Assembly: GCA_019247845.1 (NCBI GenBank)
Contig: JAFBAL010000010.1
Span: forward strand, 1 to 64,000
DNA from: Alphaproteobacteria bacterium
GTDB taxonomy: Bacteria > Pseudomonadota > Alphaproteobacteria > Micropepsales > Micropepsaceae
Reading direction: 5' to 3'
DNA length: 64,000 nucleotides
The notes beneath the pieces were generated by a model. That model searched no databases and was not told the DNA's origin. It saw only the letters and a program-made list of their open reading frames with translations. Both the position numbers and the translations under genes were made by a program. Below are positions 62,114 through 64,000 of this stretch, piece by piece. Position 1 is the first letter of the stretch. Every line of letters begins with the position of its first letter.

Positions 62114-63286
62114 ATGACCGACAACAGCTTCGACAAGAAGAACGCGCTCGCCTTCATCGTCGCCTTCGGCATCGTCAGCCTGTTCGCCGACATGGCCTAT
62201 GAAGGCATGCGCGGCATCGCCGGGCCCTATCTCGCCCTTCTCGGCGCCAGCGGCACCGCGGTCGGCATCATCGCCGGCACCGGGGAGCTTGCGGGCTATC
62301 TGCTGCGCCTGGCATCGGGACGATTGGTCCAGCGCACGCAGGCCTATTGGGCGATCACCCTGGCCGGCTACGCGCTGCAGATGCTGGCCGTGCCGCTGAT
62401 GGCGCTGGCCGGGCAATGGTGGATCGCCGCAGGCTTCATCATCGCGGAACGCACCGGCAAGGCGCTGCGCAATCCCGCCGCCAACACCATGCTGTCGCGC
62501 GCCGGCGAGAAGATAGGCCAGGGCTGGGCCTTCGGCCTGCACGAGGCCCTGGACCAGACCGGCGCGCTGGCCGGGCCGTTGATCACCGCCTTGGTGCTGG
62601 CGCGGCATGGCCAATACACCACCGCCTTCCTGTGGCTGGGCGTGCCGGCGCTGATCACGCTCGCCATCGTGGTCGGCGTCTCGCTCGCCTATCCCTGGGC
62701 CGGACGCGCGACGCCGCCGGCTGCCAAGGACGACGGCGGCACCGCCCTGCCCCGCGCCTTCTGGCTTTATGCGGCGACCTCGGCGCTGGTCGCCTTCGGC
62801 TTCGCCGACTGGCCGCTGATCGCCTATCACTTCGCGCAGGCCAAGGTCGTCTCGCCGACCCTGGTGCCGGTCCTCTATGCGGGCGCGATGGGGGCCGCGG
62901 GCGCGGCCGCGCTGATCTTCGGCCGCCTGTTCGACAGGATCGGCTTCGTCATCATCGTGCCCGCGATCCTGATCGCCGCCGTGAGCGCGCCGCTCGCGTT
63001 CTTAGGCAACGAGACGCTGGCCATCGTCGGCGCGATTTGCTGGGGCGCGGCGCTGGGGGTCGAGACCTCCGCGCTCAATGCCGGTGTGGCCAAGTTCGTG
63101 CCCGACCGCGCACGGGCGAACGCCTTCGGCATCTTCTCGGCCGTCTTCGGCATCGCCTGGTTCGCGGGAAGCGCCGCGATGGGCGCGCTCTACGACGTCT
63201 CGGCGACCGCGCTGGTCGCGGTGTCGATCGCGGCCGAGACGGTCGCGCTGGTCCCGCTCGTGCTGCTGATCAGGGAGCGCGCGTGA
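62114..63286 (+). CDS. MFS transporter
   Basis: This 390-residue protein has twelve hydrophobic segments and starts MTDNSFDKKNALAFIVAFGIVSLFAD. GRLVQRTQAYW and AERTGKALRNPAANTMLSRAG lie in the N-half loops, as in a group of MFS proteins related to drug or nucleoside carriers. The substrate is unknown. A tandem repeat sits 29 bp upstream. It overlaps the convergent secreted-protein gene by 17 bp. Confidence 0.8.
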   Translation: MTDNSFDKKNALAFIVAFGIVSLFADMAYEGMRGIAGPYLALLGASGTAVGIIAGTGELAGYLLRLASGRLVQRTQAYWAITLAGYALQMLAVPLMALAGQWWIAAGFIIAERTGKALRNPAANTMLSRAGEKIGQGWAFGLHEALDQTGALAGPLITALVLARHGQYTTAFLWLGVPALITLAIVVGVSLAYPWAGRATPPAAKDDGGTALPRAFWLYAATSALVAFGFADWPLIAYHFAQAKVVSPTLVPVLYAGAMGAAGAAALIFGRLFDRIGFVIIVPAILIAAVSAPLAFLGNETLAIVGAICWGAALGVETSALNAGVAKFVPDRARANAFGIFSAVFGIAWFAGSAAMGALYDVSATALVAVSIAAETVALVPLVLLIRERA

Positions 63287-63650
63287 GCGTGCCGTGCAGC
63301 ACGCCCGCCGTGCGCATGGTCGATTTGAGGCGCAGCTGCAGGTCGTAAACCATCTCTCCCGCGGCGGGCGGCTGCAGCGTGATCTCGATGTAGTGGGTCG
63401 GCGTTTCGTAGTCCGCCACCAGCGTGTCGCCCATCATGACCGCGCCGTTCACGCCCCAATCGACGTCGGGCTGGCCCCAGCCATGGACCTTGGCCGAGAC
63501 ATAGCTGGGCGATGCGATCTCGAGCCTGGCGACGTCGCCGGCCGAGGGCGCGGGATTGCGCCAAATGCCGAGGAACGGGTCGACCCTGTCGGCCATGGCC
63601 GGCCCCGCCAATGCCACGACGAAGAAAACCGCCCCGACCGGGCCTTTCAT
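63270..63650 (-). CDS. Secreted hypothetical protein
   Basis: This 126-residue protein has a signal peptide ([20 protein letters not shown]) and a lipocalin-like beta-rich mature domain starting [14 protein letters not shown]. It continues with [24 protein letters not shown]. The opening FLGIWRNP resembles DUF2147-type or lipocalin-like folds but is not diagnostic. The start at 63650 is divergent from lepA. The 91-bp gap to lepA shows nothing else. Confidence 0.65.
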   Translation of the reverse strand: MKGPVGAVFFVVALAGPAMADRVDPFLGIWRNPAPSAGDVARLEIASPSYVSAKVHGWGQPDVDWGVNGAVMMGDTLVADYETPTHYIEITLQPPAAGEMVYDLQLRLKSTMRTAGVLHGTLTRAP

Positions 63651-63741
63651 GCGCCTCTCCCTCGAAAATCCTCGGGCGGAGATTGCCCGCTCGGGGCCGG
63701 GATTGCGAGCCGGACGGAGCGCCGGTATACCCCGCCCCCTC

Positions 63742-64000
63742 ATGACCGACCTCGCCCATATCCGCAATTTCTCCATCGTCGCCCATATCGACCATGGGAA
63801 GTCGACGCTCGCCGACCGCCTGATCCAGACCACGGGCGGGCTTTCCACGCGCGAGATGAAGGACCAGGTCCTCGACTCCATGGAGATCGAGCGCGAGCGC
63901 GGCATCACAATCAAGGCGCAGACCGTGCGGCTGGCCTACAAGGCCAAGAACGGCGAGACCTATGTCCTGAACCTGATGGACACGCCCGGCCATGTCGACT
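63742..64000 (+). CDS. lepA: Elongation factor 4 (partial, runs off the window)
   Basis: The first 86 residues are present: [28 protein letters not shown] with the G1 P-loop [25 protein letters not shown] (switch I) and [10 protein letters not shown] (G3 DTPGH) follow. LepA is a ribosome-associated GTPase that promotes back-translocation. The gene continues beyond the window end. Confidence 0.95.
   Translation, partial: MTDLAHIRNFSIVAHIDHGKSTLADRLIQTTGGLSTREMKDQVLDSMEIERERGITIKAQTVRLAYKAKNGETYVLNLMDTPGHVD

Overview
The window is high-GC DNA from an alphaproteobacterium. Supporting signs are an exact CtrA-type box (TTAA-N7-TTAAC) ahead of a DUF2336 gene, a response-regulator/Hpt pair, a CycH-type CcmI protein and an alphaproteobacterial style of HIT, ThiO and Gcw_chp/TorF proteins. 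Two secreted proteins with tandem GloVer-type repeats would fit a Rhizomicrobium/Micropepsaceae-like soil lineage, but that placement is only a guess. No rRNA, tRNA or CRISPR array was seen.

Positions 1 to about 16830 are the right part of an integrated mobile element. It holds a VirD4/TraG-like coupling ATPase, two large serine recombinases, a tyrosine integrase, a replication-type ATPase, an XRE regulator, a RuvC-fold protein and an ArdC-like antirestriction protein. Its cargo is (a) a tightly overlapping five-gene envelope operon (secreted protein, lipoprotein, TorF-like porin, DUF2156 acyltransferase-like protein, EamA transporter), (b) a relic Nudix gene coupled to an exonuclease III gene, and (c) a visibly AT-richer trio encoding a class 1 isoprenoid-synthase-like enzyme and two multi-pass membrane proteins, one DedA-like. 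The element ends inside a family 2 glycosyltransferase gene, which is cut after its PRTKP motif. The 3' end of the second serine recombinase gene reads across this junction.

From 17.4 to 63.7 kb the gene content looks chromosomal. A TetR-controlled operon (diiron/ferritin-like protein, SDR, luciferase-like monooxygenase) has a clear palindromic operator. It is followed by secreted and zinc-ribbon proteins, a lone CoxL-type molybdenum hydroxylase beside a class II aldolase and an aromatic-acid MFS transporter, glycerol kinase, DUF2336, MoaA, NAD kinase, and a response regulator with an Hpt protein. Next come Nudix, lytic transglycosylase, HIT, FAD monooxygenase, a Ca/Na antiporter, ThiO (frameshifted), an outer-membrane barrel, MsrA, gamma-glutamyltransferase (frameshifted), an ABC exporter/importer operon ending in purB, a multicopper oxidase, RadC, methionine aminopeptidase, CinA-like, CcmI, TrmJ and isocitrate dehydrogenase. 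An IS481-family element sits between icd and a small secreted-protein gene, and the window ends inside lepA.

The most interesting signals are the AT-rich isoprenoid/membrane trio, two near-identical 29-bp palindromes bracketing the tyrosine integrase, a four-segment mutually exclusive hairpin array over the ardC ribosome binding site, an ABC ATPase whose two P-loops are both non-canonical, and an IS481 element whose transposase stop codon lies in the duplicated CTAG target.
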